Source of the DNA: Polaribacter sp.
Lineage (GTDB): Bacteria; Bacteroidota; Bacteroidia; Flavobacteriales; Flavobacteriaceae
Length of the DNA stretch: 6,827 nucleotides
Direction: 5' to 3'
Assembly (NCBI GenBank): GCA_029245665.1
Contig: JAQWOW010000151.1
Location: 1 to 6,827, forward strand
Shown here: piece by piece, positions 1-6,740 of the stretch
Numbering within the stretch: position 1 is the first letter of the stretch
Layout: each line of letters opens with the position of its first letter
Made by a program: the position numbers and the translations under genes
Notes under the pieces: generated by a model
The model's database searches: none
What the model saw: only the letters and a program-made list of their open reading frames with translations
What the model was told of the DNA's origin: nothing

Positions 1-739
1 TTTAGATTCTAATAGTTTAGTAGCTGGTAAAGGAATTGAACGACTAAAAAAAGCAGGGATTACTGTTGTAGTTGGAGTTTTAAAGGACGAATGCCTGCAG
101 CATCATAAACGATTCTTTACAGTTCATGAAAAAAAAAGACCGTATATTCTCTTAAAATGGGCGGAAACTAAAGACGGTTTCATAGCTCCTCTTTCAAAGA
201 ATAAATTGAAACCAGTTTGGATTTCTAACCAGTATTCCCAACAAATAGTCCATAAATGGAGAAGTGAAGAACAGGCGATTTTAGTTGGAACAAATACTGT
301 AATTTCAGACAATCCTAAATTAGATGTAAGAAGTTGGTTTGGATTAAATCCAATTAGAATTGTATTGGATAGAAACTTGAGAATTCCCAACTCAGCTCAT
401 GTTTTTGATAAAAGTGTTAAAACAATTCTGATAACAGAGTCAAAAAGAAAGCAGAAAGAAACTCATGAAAACATTATTTTTGAAATAATAGATTTCTCTA
501 AAAATAGTGCTAATCAGATTTGTAAAGTTCTTCACAAACATCAAATTGAATCTTTAATTGTTGAAGGTGGCTTACAAACCTTACAGACGTTTATTGATGA
601 AAATTTATGGGATGAAGCAGCTGTTTTTGTAGCTGAAAAAGAATTTCAAAATGGTGTGAGAGCTCCGAGATTAAAAAAAGGATTAAAAGAAGTAATCAAC
701 ATCAAAACGGATGTTCTAAAAAGATATAAAAATGATTAA
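1..739 (+). CDS. ribD: RibD, riboflavin biosynthesis deaminase/reductase (5' end cut off by window edge)
   Basis: This is the bifunctional riboflavin enzyme: an N-terminal zinc deaminase acting on diaminohydroxyphosphoribosylaminopyrimidine and a C-terminal NADPH-dependent reductase making the ribitylamino product (cytoplasmic). The frame is open from the window edge (first full codon at base 2) and gives 245 residues. The usual length is about 340-360, so roughly 100 residues, including the zinc-binding deaminase core, lie outside. Visible are the end of the deaminase domain (VVVGVLKDEC, about residues 22-31), the linker RPYILLKWAETKDGFIAP (46-63) that opens the reductase domain, the nucleotide-site segments VGTNTV (95-100) and DNPKLDVR (103-110), and the diagnostic VEGG (187-190). 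A TTG at 206 is internal and is not the start, because homology continues upstream of it. The stop overlaps the next gene by 8 bases, implying coupling. Family assignment is secure. Confidence 0.95.
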   Translation, partial: LDSNSLVAGKGIERLKKAGITVVVGVLKDECLQHHKRFFTVHEKKRPYILLKWAETKDGFIAPLSKNKLKPVWISNQYSQQIVHKWRSEEQAILVGTNTVISDNPKLDVRSWFGLNPIRIVLDRNLRIPNSAHVFDKSVKTILITESKRKQKETHENIIFEIIDFSKNSANQICKVLHKHQIESLIVEGGLQTLQTFIDENLWDEAAVFVAEKEFQNGVRAPRLKKGLKEVINIKTDVLKRYKND

Positions 740-1343
740 AAATATCATTTTCGATTTTGGTGATATTTTTATCAACCTAGATAAAAAAGCGACTCATAAA
801 GAGTTAGAAAAGTTAGGAGTTTCAAACATTTCTGATGAAATCATGTCAGTTGTTCATCAGTATGAAAAAGGCTTGATTACTTCTCGCGATTTTATCAACT
901 TTTTTTCTTCCAAATTTTCTGTTTCTTCTTCAGATTTAGTGTTTGCTTGGAATTCAATTCTATTAGATTTTCCATTAACAAGATTGGCATTTTTAAAAGA
1001 ACTTTCAAACTCAAAAAAATACAGGTTATTTTTATTGAGCAATACAAATGATTTACACATTTCTTGGGTTCAAGAAAATTGGGGATTAAAATTATACAAC
1101 GAGTTTAAAAAATGTTTCGAAAAGTTTTATCTATCTTATGAAATTAATTTGAGTAAACCCAGTTCAGAAATTTATGAGTTTGTTTTAACCGAAAATAACT
1201 TAAACGCTCAAGAAACTATATTTGTAGATGATTTAAAAGAAAATACTGCTGCTGCAAATAGATTAGGAATTCATACCTGGAACTTAATTCCTGGTCAAGA
1301 AGACGTTACCCAATTATTCACCAAAAAACAAACCTTATTTTGA
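732..1343 (+). CDS. HAD-superfamily hydrolase (subfamily IA, YihX-like phosphatase)
   Basis: This is a 203-residue cytoplasmic HAD-fold hydrolase, probably a small-molecule phosphatase; its substrate cannot be read from sequence. All four HAD motifs are present. Motif I is IIFDFGDIFINLD with nucleophile D8, motif II is LLSNTN (S103), motif III is the SKP lysine (K142), and motif IV is IFVDDLKEN (D166, D167). The cap domain lies between about residues 18 and 85. The position two after the nucleophile is Gly (DFG) rather than the usual second Asp; E. coli YihX, a glucose-1-phosphate phosphatase, also has Gly there, so this is a family variant rather than a defect. The ATG lies inside the end of ribD (8-base overlap), and the stop overlaps the TTG of the transporter gene. 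This placement after ribD raises the possibility of a flavin-pathway phosphatase, but nothing in the sequence proves it. Confidence 0.9.
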   Translation: MIKNIIFDFGDIFINLDKKATHKELEKLGVSNISDEIMSVVHQYEKGLITSRDFINFFSSKFSVSSSDLVFAWNSILLDFPLTRLAFLKELSNSKKYRLFLLSNTNDLHISWVQENWGLKLYNEFKKCFEKFYLSYEINLSKPSSEIYEFVLTENNLNAQETIFVDDLKENTAAANRLGIHTWNLIPGQEDVTQLFTKKQTLF

Positions 1344-2203
1344 TATACCTTTTTTTAAGCATTCTTTTTTCTACGGGCTTATTTGTTATTTTTAAATATT
1401 TTGGTATTTTCAAAATTGATGTTTTAAAAGCAATTGTGGTAAATTATATTGTAGCATTTACCTTGGGTTTTGTGTCTGCAGAAAAGAGTATTTTTATTTC
1501 AGATATTCCCAGTCAACCTTGGTTTTTTGGCGCACTATTTCTTGGGGCTATGTTTGTTTCTATATTTTTTGTAATGGCAATGACAGCTCAGAGAAATGGA
1601 GTTTCTGTAGCTTCTATTTCAGGTAAAATGTCTGTGGTAATCCCTATACTATTTGGTGTTTTTCTTTACAATGAATCTGTGACTTTTCTTAAAGTTCTTG
1701 GGATTGTAATTGCATTAGTCGCTGTTTATTTAGCTTCTGTTAAGGATGAAAAAAGGAATTTTAAAAATGCAGGATTGTTGTTCCCAATGTTGCTTTTTTT
1801 TGGATCAGGAGTGATTGATACAACATTAAAATATATTGAGGTGAATTTTGTGCCAGATCAAGAAGTCGCAATTTTTTCTGCAAGTCTATTTTCAATTGCT
1901 GCTTTTTTTGGATTGATAATTTTAGGGGTAAAAACTCTGAAAAAAAGAGAAGTTTTTGGTCTTAAAAATATAATTGCAGGAATTATTTTAGGTGTCCCTA
2001 ATTACTATTCTATCGTTTTTTTAATTAAAGCATTGCAAACAGATGGTTTTGAAAGTTCAACACTTTTTACGATAAATAATGTTGCAATTGTAATCGTCTC
2101 CTCAATTGTAGGTTTGTTGTTGTTTAAAGAACATTTCAGCAGACGAAATAAAATAGGTGTTTTTTTAGCAATTTTAGGAATCCTCTTAGTAACTATAGCC
2201 TAG
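1340..2203 (+). CDS. EamA/DMT-superfamily transporter (ten membrane helices)
   Basis: This is a 287-residue inner-membrane protein of the drug/metabolite transporter type; the substrate is unknown. It is made almost entirely of hydrophobic stretches, with about ten helices at roughly 2-20, 28-46, 60-81, 88-109, 115-133, 144-163, 176-197, 207-230, 240-262 and 270-286. These form two halves of five, as expected of duplicated EamA domains. Helix 4 with the preceding GVSVASISGKMSVVIPI (residues 87-103) and the C-terminal FKEHFSRRNKIGVFLAILGI (262-281) are typical EamA segments, where a Glu-containing loop precedes the last helix. The start is TTG at 1340, overlapping the previous stop as TTGA. 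No in-frame ATG occurs before the third helix, so TTG is the only start that keeps the family topology. It abuts the next gene with no spacer. Confidence 0.88.
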   Translation: MIYLFLSILFSTGLFVIFKYFGIFKIDVLKAIVVNYIVAFTLGFVSAEKSIFISDIPSQPWFFGALFLGAMFVSIFFVMAMTAQRNGVSVASISGKMSVVIPILFGVFLYNESVTFLKVLGIVIALVAVYLASVKDEKRNFKNAGLLFPMLLFFGSGVIDTTLKYIEVNFVPDQEVAIFSASLFSIAAFFGLIILGVKTLKKREVFGLKNIIAGIILGVPNYYSIVFLIKALQTDGFESSTLFTINNVAIVIVSSIVGLLLFKEHFSRRNKIGVFLAILGILLVTIA

Positions 2204-2812
2204 ATGTTAGAAGACATTTATAGGACTATAGAAACACCATCAAGGGAAACCCTTTTTAAAGAAAAAGCGAGTAAGTTTTTTGGATACGCGTTTCCAGTTT
2301 TATCTGAGGATGACGTAAAAATGAAATTAGAATATTTAAAAAAAAAACATCCTTCTGCTCGTCATTTTTGCTATGCTTACCAACTAGGAATTAAAGAAAT
2401 TAGGTTTAGAGTAAATGACGATGGCGAACCAAATAATTCTGCAGGATTGCCTATCTACGGTCAAATCCAGTCTTTTGAGCTAACCAATATTTTAATAGTT
2501 TCTGTGAGGTATTTCGGAGGAACAAAACTCGGAATTAGTGGTCTAATATCTGCCTACAAAACATCTGCAAAAATAACATTAGAAGCTTCAGTTATTTTAG
2601 AAAAAACTGTAAAAATTTATTTTAAATTGACTTTTAATTACGATTTGATGAATTCGGTAATGAGAATCGTTAAAGAAAATAATATTGAAATTATCCATCA
2701 GAAGTTAGAAATGTATTGTGAGTATGAAATCTCTATTCGTAAAAATGATGTGGATGCCATTTTAAATATTTTCAAGAATTTGTATCAGCTAAAAATTACT
2801 CCAATAAAATAG
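2204..2812 (+). CDS. YigZ/IMPACT-family protein
   Basis: This is a 202-residue member of the YigZ (IMPACT N-terminal plus DUF1949) family. These are cytoplasmic proteins related to the eukaryotic translation regulator IMPACT, and their bacterial role is still poorly defined. The N-terminal domain carries the family motifs: ARHFCYAY (52-59), NDDGEP (71-76) followed by SAGLPI (79-84), and VRYFGGTKLGISGLISAY (101-118). The C-terminal part from about residue 135 (KIYFKLTFNYDLMNSVMRIV onward) fits the ferredoxin-like DUF1949 domain. Length matches the family's usual 200-210. The ATG follows the transporter stop directly (TAGATG), which suggests translational coupling at the end of the ribD-HAD-EamA-YigZ run. 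Family identity is clear; function is not. Confidence 0.92.
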   Translation: MLEDIYRTIETPSRETLFKEKASKFFGYAFPVLSEDDVKMKLEYLKKKHPSARHFCYAYQLGIKEIRFRVNDDGEPNNSAGLPIYGQIQSFELTNILIVSVRYFGGTKLGISGLISAYKTSAKITLEASVILEKTVKIYFKLTFNYDLMNSVMRIVKENNIEIIHQKLEMYCEYEISIRKNDVDAILNIFKNLYQLKITPIK

Positions 2813-2892
2813 CATCTTAGTTTTAAATTTAAAAAAGTTTAGTAAGTAATTCTAAGATACAATCAATGAACTTTTAATTTAGAAAGATATTT
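2813..2892. other. convergent intergenic spacer with weak hairpin signals
   Basis: This is an 80-base AT-rich gap between the stop of the YigZ gene and the stop of the oppositely oriented thioesterase gene. It contains a 7-base inverted repeat, ATCTTAG (2814-2820) and CTAAGAT (2852-2858), with a 31-base loop. The loop includes a perfect 14-base palindrome TTTTAAATTTAAAA (2821-2834). The stems are short and AT-rich and no strong U-tract follows, so a transcription terminator is possible but not convincing. Confidence 0.3.
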
Positions 2893-3291
2893 TTAGAATC
2901 CTAAACCTTTTAATAAATAAGTTGGGCAACTTGTGGGCTTCATTGTTTTTTTATTCATGAAGGCTAAAACTGTATTTCCCTTACAAATCAATTCGTTATT
3001 TTGATTCGTAATTTCATAATCAAACTCAATCTTTACAAGTGGCTCTTTTTTTAGAAAAGTAGTGATTGTTAAAATGTCATCATATAATGCAGATTTGATA
3101 AAATTACATTTTAATGAAATTACTGGTAGTATTATTCCGTTGGTTTCCATATCTTTATACGTAATTCCAAGGGAACGTAACCATTCGGTTCTTCCTAATT
3201 CGAAAAATTGAGCATAATTTCCGTGATAAACGACACCCATTTGGTCGGTTTCTGAATATCGAATTCTAGTTTTAGAGGTGTGTTTTTTCAA
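2893..3291 (-). CDS. acyl-CoA thioesterase, YbgC/FadM-type hotdog protein (4HBT)
   Basis: This is a cytoplasmic thioesterase that should hydrolyse acyl-CoA thioesters; the chain preference is unknown. The 4-hydroxybenzoyl-CoA thioesterase signature is intact near the N terminus: RYSETDQMGVVYHGNYAQFF (residues 11-30) then ELGRTEWLR (31-39), with the catalytic Asp at D16. I chose the TTG at 3291 as start, giving 132 residues and an N terminus MKKHTSKTRIRYSETD that fits family length and the usual beginning just before the RxRYxETD strand. An in-frame ATG at 3360 would add 23 poorly conserved-looking residues (MILLLIFNYFLRNIAKNYN...) and overlaps a weak promoter-like TGATTTTG on the minus strand (3352-3359), so it is less likely. 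The gene is convergent with YigZ and divergent from dnaA. Family is secure; the start is moderately so. Confidence 0.88.
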   Translation of the reverse strand: MKKHTSKTRIRYSETDQMGVVYHGNYAQFFELGRTEWLRSLGITYKDMETNGIILPVISLKCNFIKSALYDDILTITTFLKKEPLVKIEFDYEITNQNNELICKGNTVLAFMNKKTMKPTSCPTYLLKGLGF

Positions 3292-3376
3292 AAAAATAAA
3301 AAGGTTATAATTTTTAGCGATGTTACGTAAAAAATAATTAAAAATCAATAGCAAAATCATTTTTTTTTACTGAATT

Positions 3377-3385
3377 TTATTCACA
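3377..3385 (+). promoter_or_regulatory. candidate DnaA box upstream of dnaA
   Basis: TTATTCACA fits the bacterial DnaA-box consensus TTWTNCACA exactly and lies 78 bases before the dnaA start. It could serve autoregulation of dnaA. It partly overlaps CACTTTTG (3384-3391), which is one mismatch from the Bacteroidota -7 promoter element TAnnTTTG. Only one box is seen, so this is not by itself an origin. A 9-mer with this degeneracy can occur by chance in AT-rich DNA. Confidence 0.35.
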
Positions 3386-3410
3386 CTTTTGTAAGACTCT
3401 AAGAAACGGT

Positions 3411-3430
3411 TTTAAAAAACGTTTTTTAAA
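3411..3430. repeat. perfect 20-bp palindrome 33 bases upstream of dnaA
   Basis: The sequence TTTAAAAAACGTTTTTTAAA equals its own reverse complement over all 20 bases, centred between 3420 and 3421. The symmetry breaks immediately outside. It sits between the DnaA-box-like 9-mer and the dnaA ATG at 3464, where an operator or a DNA-bending or unwinding element would be plausible. The palindrome is directly visible; any regulatory role is inference, and A/T tracts make such symmetry less surprising here than in balanced DNA. Confidence 0.6.
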
Positions 3431-3463
3431 TCAATTAATAATTTAAAAATTTACTTCAATTAC

Positions 3464-4891
3464 ATGACTTTAACTGCTGATTCAGTATGGAACGAATGTT
3501 TGTCTTTTATAAAAGACAACATTAAACCACAGGCATACAAAACCTGGTTTGAACCTATAAAACCAGTAAAAATATCAGGAGAGGCATTGACAATTCAAGT
3601 ACCCAGTAAATTTTTTTACGAATGGCTAGAAGAGCATTACATTAAATTATTACGAGTTGCATTGGTTAGACAACTGGGTAATGATGCCAAATTGATTTAT
3701 GATGTTAAAATGGAAAACAATTACAGTAGTAATAGACCACAAATTGTAAAAATTCCAAGTTCTAATAGAGACCCATTAAAACCACAAAAAGTTACTATAC
3801 CACTTGAATCTAATAAAAGAGAACTAAGAAATCCTTTTGTAATCCCAGGATTACAAAAAGTAAAAATAGAATCACAATTAAACCCCAACTATAATTTTGA
3901 TAATTTTATCGAGGGAGATTCTAATAGACTAGCTCGATCTGCAGGAATGGCAGTAGCCAACAAACCAGGAGGGACTTCTTTTAATCCACTGTTAATTTAT
4001 GGTGGTGTTGGATTGGGTAAAACTCATTTATCGCATGCAATAGGTGTAGACATTAAAGATAAATACCCAGATAAAACAGTTTTGTATATTTCTTCGGAAA
4101 AATTCACACAACAATTTATAGATTCTGTAAAATCAAATACTAGGAATGATTTTATCCATTTCTATCAAATGATAGATGTCCTAATCATTGATGATGTTCA
4201 GTTTTTATCTGGTAAGGTTGGAACTCAAGATGTTTTCTTTCATATCTTTAATCATTTACATCAAAATGGCAAACAAGTGATTTTAACATCGGATAAAGCA
4301 CCTGTAGATATGCAAGATATTGAACAGCGTTTATTATCTCGCTTTAAATGGGGTCTGTCTGCTGAATTGCAAGCACCAGATTTTGAAACTAGGATTTGTA
4401 TCTTACAAAATAAATTGTATAGAGATGGTGTTGAAATGCAAGAAGATATTGTAGAATATATAGCAAAGAATATAAAATCTAACGTAAGAGAATTAGAAGG
4501 TGTTATCATTTCTATGATTGCTCAAGCTTCTTTTAATAGAAGAGAGTTTTCCTTAGAATTGGCAAAACAGATTGTAGATAAATTTGTAAAAAACACAAAA
4601 AAAGAAGTTTCTATAGATTACATACAGAAAGAAGTCTCTAAGTATTTTGATATGGATGTTGCTACGCTTCAATCTAAAACCCGCAAACGTCACATTGTAC
4701 AAGCAAGACAATTGGCAATGTTTTTTGCTAAAAGATTGACCAAAACCTCCTTAGCAAGTATTGGTAACCAAATAGGCCAAAGAGATCATGCCACTGTTTT
4801 ACATGCCTGCAAAACCGTAGATAACTTATCTGAAACTGACAAACAGTTTAGAAAGTATGTAGATGATTTAACAAAAAAGTTGACTTTCTAA
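3464..4891 (+). CDS. dnaA: chromosomal replication initiator DnaA
   Basis: DnaA binds DnaA boxes at the origin as an ATP-dependent filament, opens the DNA and recruits the helicase. The 475-residue protein has all four domains. Domain I is about 1-82 (SVWNECLSFIKDNIKPQAYK, oligomerisation and helicase contact), and domain II is a variable linker of about 83-135. Domain III is the AAA+ core, about 136-350: Walker A GGVGLGKT (180-187), Walker B DVLIIDD (238-244), sensor 1 ILTSD (273-277), box VII LLSRF with arginine finger R293, and sensor 2 VRELEG with R342. Domain IV holds the DNA-binding helix-turn-helix with the family signature IGQRDHATVLHACKTV (437-452). The ATG at 3464 gives the expected N terminus. 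No Shine-Dalgarno is visible, as is common in Bacteroidota. It is divergent from the thioesterase gene and followed after 82 bases by a phosphatase gene. Confidence 0.98.
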   Translation: MTLTADSVWNECLSFIKDNIKPQAYKTWFEPIKPVKISGEALTIQVPSKFFYEWLEEHYIKLLRVALVRQLGNDAKLIYDVKMENNYSSNRPQIVKIPSSNRDPLKPQKVTIPLESNKRELRNPFVIPGLQKVKIESQLNPNYNFDNFIEGDSNRLARSAGMAVANKPGGTSFNPLLIYGGVGLGKTHLSHAIGVDIKDKYPDKTVLYISSEKFTQQFIDSVKSNTRNDFIHFYQMIDVLIIDDVQFLSGKVGTQDVFFHIFNHLHQNGKQVILTSDKAPVDMQDIEQRLLSRFKWGLSAELQAPDFETRICILQNKLYRDGVEMQEDIVEYIAKNIKSNVRELEGVIISMIAQASFNRREFSLELAKQIVDKFVKNTKKEVSIDYIQKEVSKYFDMDVATLQSKTRKRHIVQARQLAMFFAKRLTKTSLASIGNQIGQRDHATVLHACKTVDNLSETDKQFRKYVDDLTKKLTF

Positions 4892-4973
4892 AACTACAAT
4901 TGAAAAAAATCTTATTCAATCGATTAACTTCTGTAATAGACAAATAGTTATATCTCTAAATAAAAATTATTTT

Positions 4974-5423
4974 ATGCAAAAAGTCCTGATGGTATGTTTG
5001 GGTAATATATGTCGATCACCATTAGCGGAAGGAATTTTACAATCTAAAGTAAATTCTGATGAAGTTTTTGTAGATTCTGCAGGAACAGCTGCATATCACA
5101 TAGGAAAGCATCCAGATGTTCGCTCGATAGATGTTGCCGCCAAATATGGGCTGAATATAAAAAATCAAAGAGCAAGAAAATTTACTGTAAAAGATTTTGA
5201 TCAATTTGATAGAATTTATGCAATGGATGATAGTAATTACAATTACATACTTTCATTAGCAAGGGACGATAAGGATGCACAAAAAGTTCAATTAATTTTA
5301 AATGAAAGAGATTCTTATCAAAACCAGAGCGTTCCAGACCCTTATTATGGGGGTAGTTTAGGTTTTGAGAAAGTCTATAAAATGTTAGATGAGGTTTGTA
5401 CACTCATTTCCAAAAAAATATAA
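4974..5423 (+). CDS. low-molecular-weight protein tyrosine phosphatase
   Basis: This is a 149-residue cytoplasmic phosphatase of the LMW-PTP family (like eukaryotic ACP1, E. coli Wzb and Bacillus YwlE), which removes phosphate from protein tyrosine or, in some members, arginine. The P-loop CX5R(S) is CLGNICRS with nucleophile C8 and R14. The general-acid loop VPDPYYGG carries D122, followed by the paired tyrosines typical of the eukaryotic-like branch. Length is normal. Arsenate reductases share this fold, but the DPYY loop and lack of a conserved C-terminal cysteine pair favour the phosphatase. The 82-base gap after dnaA shows no convincing terminator or promoter, so read-through from dnaA is possible. 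The next gene starts one base after its stop, forming a coupled pair. The substrate cannot be inferred, as no capsule or kinase genes are adjacent. Confidence 0.94.
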   Translation: MQKVLMVCLGNICRSPLAEGILQSKVNSDEVFVDSAGTAAYHIGKHPDVRSIDVAAKYGLNIKNQRARKFTVKDFDQFDRIYAMDDSNYNYILSLARDDKDAQKVQLILNERDSYQNQSVPDPYYGGSLGFEKVYKMLDEVCTLISKKI

Positions 5424-5424
5424 A

Positions 5425-6129
5425 ATGATAGGCAAACTTTATTTAATTCCAACTACTCTCGGAGAAACTGAGCCACTAGAAGTAATGCCTTTGTCCGTTA
5501 AAAAAGTAGTTGAACAAATCGATTATTATATTGTTGAAAATGAAAAATCAGCAAGAAAGTTTATCAAAAAAATATCACCTAAAAAATCGCAACCTTCATT
5601 AAACTTAATGCTTTTAGATAAATATGCAGAAGATATTGAAACTGCAAGGTATTTAGATATTTGTAGAGAAGGGGTCAATGTTGGTTTACTTTCTGAAGCG
5701 GGGGTTCCAGCTGTTGCAGATCCTGGAGCAAGTATAGTGAAAATGGCACATCAGAATAATATTCAAGTAGTTCCTCTAGTGGGTCCAAGTTCTATTTTAA
5801 TGGCAATGATGAGTTCCGGAATGAATGGGCAGAATTTTGCTTTTAATGGGTATTTACCAATTGACAAGAGTGATAAGAAAAAAGCAATTAAAGAATTAGA
5901 ACGTTTGTCCAAAGATAAAAATCAATCACAAATTTTTATTGAAACTCCTTACAGGAATGAAAAAATGTTTTCAGACTTGAAATCTACCTTAACTCCAACT
6001 ACATTTTTATGTATTGCAGTAGATATTACGTTGCCATCTGAATTTATCAAATCAATGATGATTGAGGATTGGAAACACCAACAGCCAAATTTACATAAAA
6101 AACCTGCTATTTTTATAATCCATAAGTAG
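5425..6129 (+). CDS. SAM-dependent methyltransferase, tetrapyrrole methylase fold (RsmI-like)
   Basis: This is a 234-residue protein of the tetrapyrrole (corrin/porphyrin) methylase family, closest in plan to RsmI, the 16S rRNA C1402 ribose 2'-O-methyltransferase. Family marks are the N-terminal strand and loop KLYLIPTTLG (4-13), SEAGVPAVADPG (90-101, matching the SDAGTPxISDPG motif of RsmI), and PLVGPSSILMAMMSSG (117-132) followed by FNGYLP (140-145). It is shorter than RsmI (about 280) and differs at signature positions: TLGETEPLEV replaces the GNLxDxTxRA segment and IVENEKSARKFI replaces the EDTRxTxxLL segment. It may therefore modify a different substrate. I chose ATG 5425, one base after the phosphatase stop, because the family starts at M-x-G-K-L-Y; an in-frame ATG at 5389 lies inside the phosphatase gene. 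The fold is secure; the exact reaction is open. Confidence 0.9.
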   Translation: MIGKLYLIPTTLGETEPLEVMPLSVKKVVEQIDYYIVENEKSARKFIKKISPKKSQPSLNLMLLDKYAEDIETARYLDICREGVNVGLLSEAGVPAVADPGASIVKMAHQNNIQVVPLVGPSSILMAMMSSGMNGQNFAFNGYLPIDKSDKKKAIKELERLSKDKNQSQIFIETPYRNEKMFSDLKSTLTPTTFLCIAVDITLPSEFIKSMMIEDWKHQQPNLHKKPAIFIIHK

Positions 6130-6146
6130 CCAAACTAAATATTGGC
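6129..6146. terminator. possible bidirectional stem-loop at the convergent stop-codon junction
   Basis: GCCAA (6129-6133) and TTGGC (6142-6146) can form a 5-bp stem with an 8-base loop. The stem takes in the last base of the methyltransferase stop, and the stop codon of the opposing gene (6135-6137) falls in the loop. Only 5 bases separate the two stops, so any terminator must sit here or inside coding sequence. The stem is short and followed only by weak U-rich sequence (ATTTCTAT on the plus strand), so efficiency is doubtful. Confidence 0.3.
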
Positions 6147-6722
6147 ATTTCTATCCGCTTCAATTGTAGAAACATCATATCCAGAAAACTTCTTTAAATA
6201 AGATTGAATAGAAGAACCATAAGCATCAGAAAAATTATGAGCTCCATTACTACGTAAAAATTTTTTTACGTTCCCTGCACCACTTAAATGTGCAGCAGCT
6301 AAAATTCCTGATTCTGTAATTTTAATTCCGTTCATACTTTTCCCTAAAGATCGTTGTATGTCTTTTCTTAAAATCCATTTGTTAACTTTGCACAGAGCTA
6401 TAAATGCTTTTTCCTGCAATTCTGGATTTTTTAAAAATGCAGTTGTATTGTAAATTTTAAATCTTTGTAAAGTAGTTCTACCAAATTGGTATTTTCCTAA
6501 ATATCCTAGTGTATTTACAGCGGTATACTTTCCTTGAGATTCTTTGAAAGCCAAAGCCTCTTTAAACCCAACAAAATCTTTTTGTAAATAGGGTATATTA
6601 TACTCTCTAAATTTAGGAATTGTAATTTTGTTATCTGTATTTGTTTTTTTATCAATATAGGTTGCGTTGATAAATCCTAAAAATACAATACTTATAAATA
6701 GAAACTTTTTGATAAATTCAAT
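6135..6722 (-). CDS. exported lysozyme/lytic-transglycosylase-like protein (start codon unclear)
   Basis: This is probably a periplasmic or secreted peptidoglycan-cleaving enzyme of the lysozyme-like superfamily. From the codon at 6722 it is 195 residues. A signal peptide, KKFLFISIVFLGFINA (5-20), is followed by a short polar stretch, then the domain. The segment ALAFKESQGKY (56-66) has candidate catalytic Glu E61, GKYQFG (76-81) matches the G-x-YQ motif of transglycosylases, and AAAHLSGAGN (142-151) matches the helix after the active site. The frame is closed upstream by a stop at 6738-6740 and contains no ATG, GTG or TTG before the signal peptide. The first TTG, at 6554, would delete the signal peptide and begin four residues before the putative catalytic Glu. 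I place the start at ATT 6722; ATC 6713 (IKKFLF..., with AGAAAG nine bases upstream) is equally possible, as is a mutated start. Convergent with the methyltransferase gene. Confidence 0.72.
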   Translation of the reverse strand: MEFIKKFLFISIVFLGFINATYIDKKTNTDNKITIPKFREYNIPYLQKDFVGFKEALAFKESQGKYTAVNTLGYLGKYQFGRTTLQRFKIYNTTAFLKNPELQEKAFIALCKVNKWILRKDIQRSLGKSMNGIKITESGILAAAHLSGAGNVKKFLRSNGAHNFSDAYGSSIQSYLKKFSGYDVSTIEADRNANI

Positions 6723-6740
6723 CTTTCTGTTTTGCGGTTA

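Noticed and set aside
124..390. Minus-strand frame of 88 codons within ribD
   Set aside because: It is the antisense shadow of a confidently identified gene and shows no family features.
206..739. Stand-alone 177-residue gene starting at TTG 206
   Set aside because: The same frame is open back to the window edge and encodes RibD sequence (VVVGVLKDEC, LKWAETKDGFIAP) upstream, so the TTG is internal.
738..767. HAD enzyme inactivated by loss of the second Asp in motif I
   Set aside because: The DxG form occurs in the YihX-type branch, and the nucleophile and the other three motifs are intact.
3292..3463. Chromosomal origin (oriC) next to dnaA
   Set aside because: Only one DnaA-box-like 9-mer is seen and there is no cluster of boxes; the AT-richness is general in this genome. 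In Bacteroidota the origin is often not beside dnaA.
4261..4509. Minus-strand frame inside dnaA
   Set aside because: It lies wholly opposite the AAA+ domain coding region; composition and lack of motifs indicate a shadow.
4958..4972. AAATAA/TTATTT inverted repeat just before the phosphatase ATG
   Set aside because: It is a pure A/T match with a 3-base loop in AT-rich DNA, too weak to call a hairpin or regulatory site.
5182..5403. Minus-strand frame inside the phosphatase gene
   Set aside because: Antisense shadow of the LMW-PTP coding sequence with no recognisable features.
4974..5423. Arsenate reductase
   Set aside because: It has the DPYY acid loop of LMW tyrosine phosphatases, lacks the extra catalytic cysteines of ArsC, and has no ars genes nearby.
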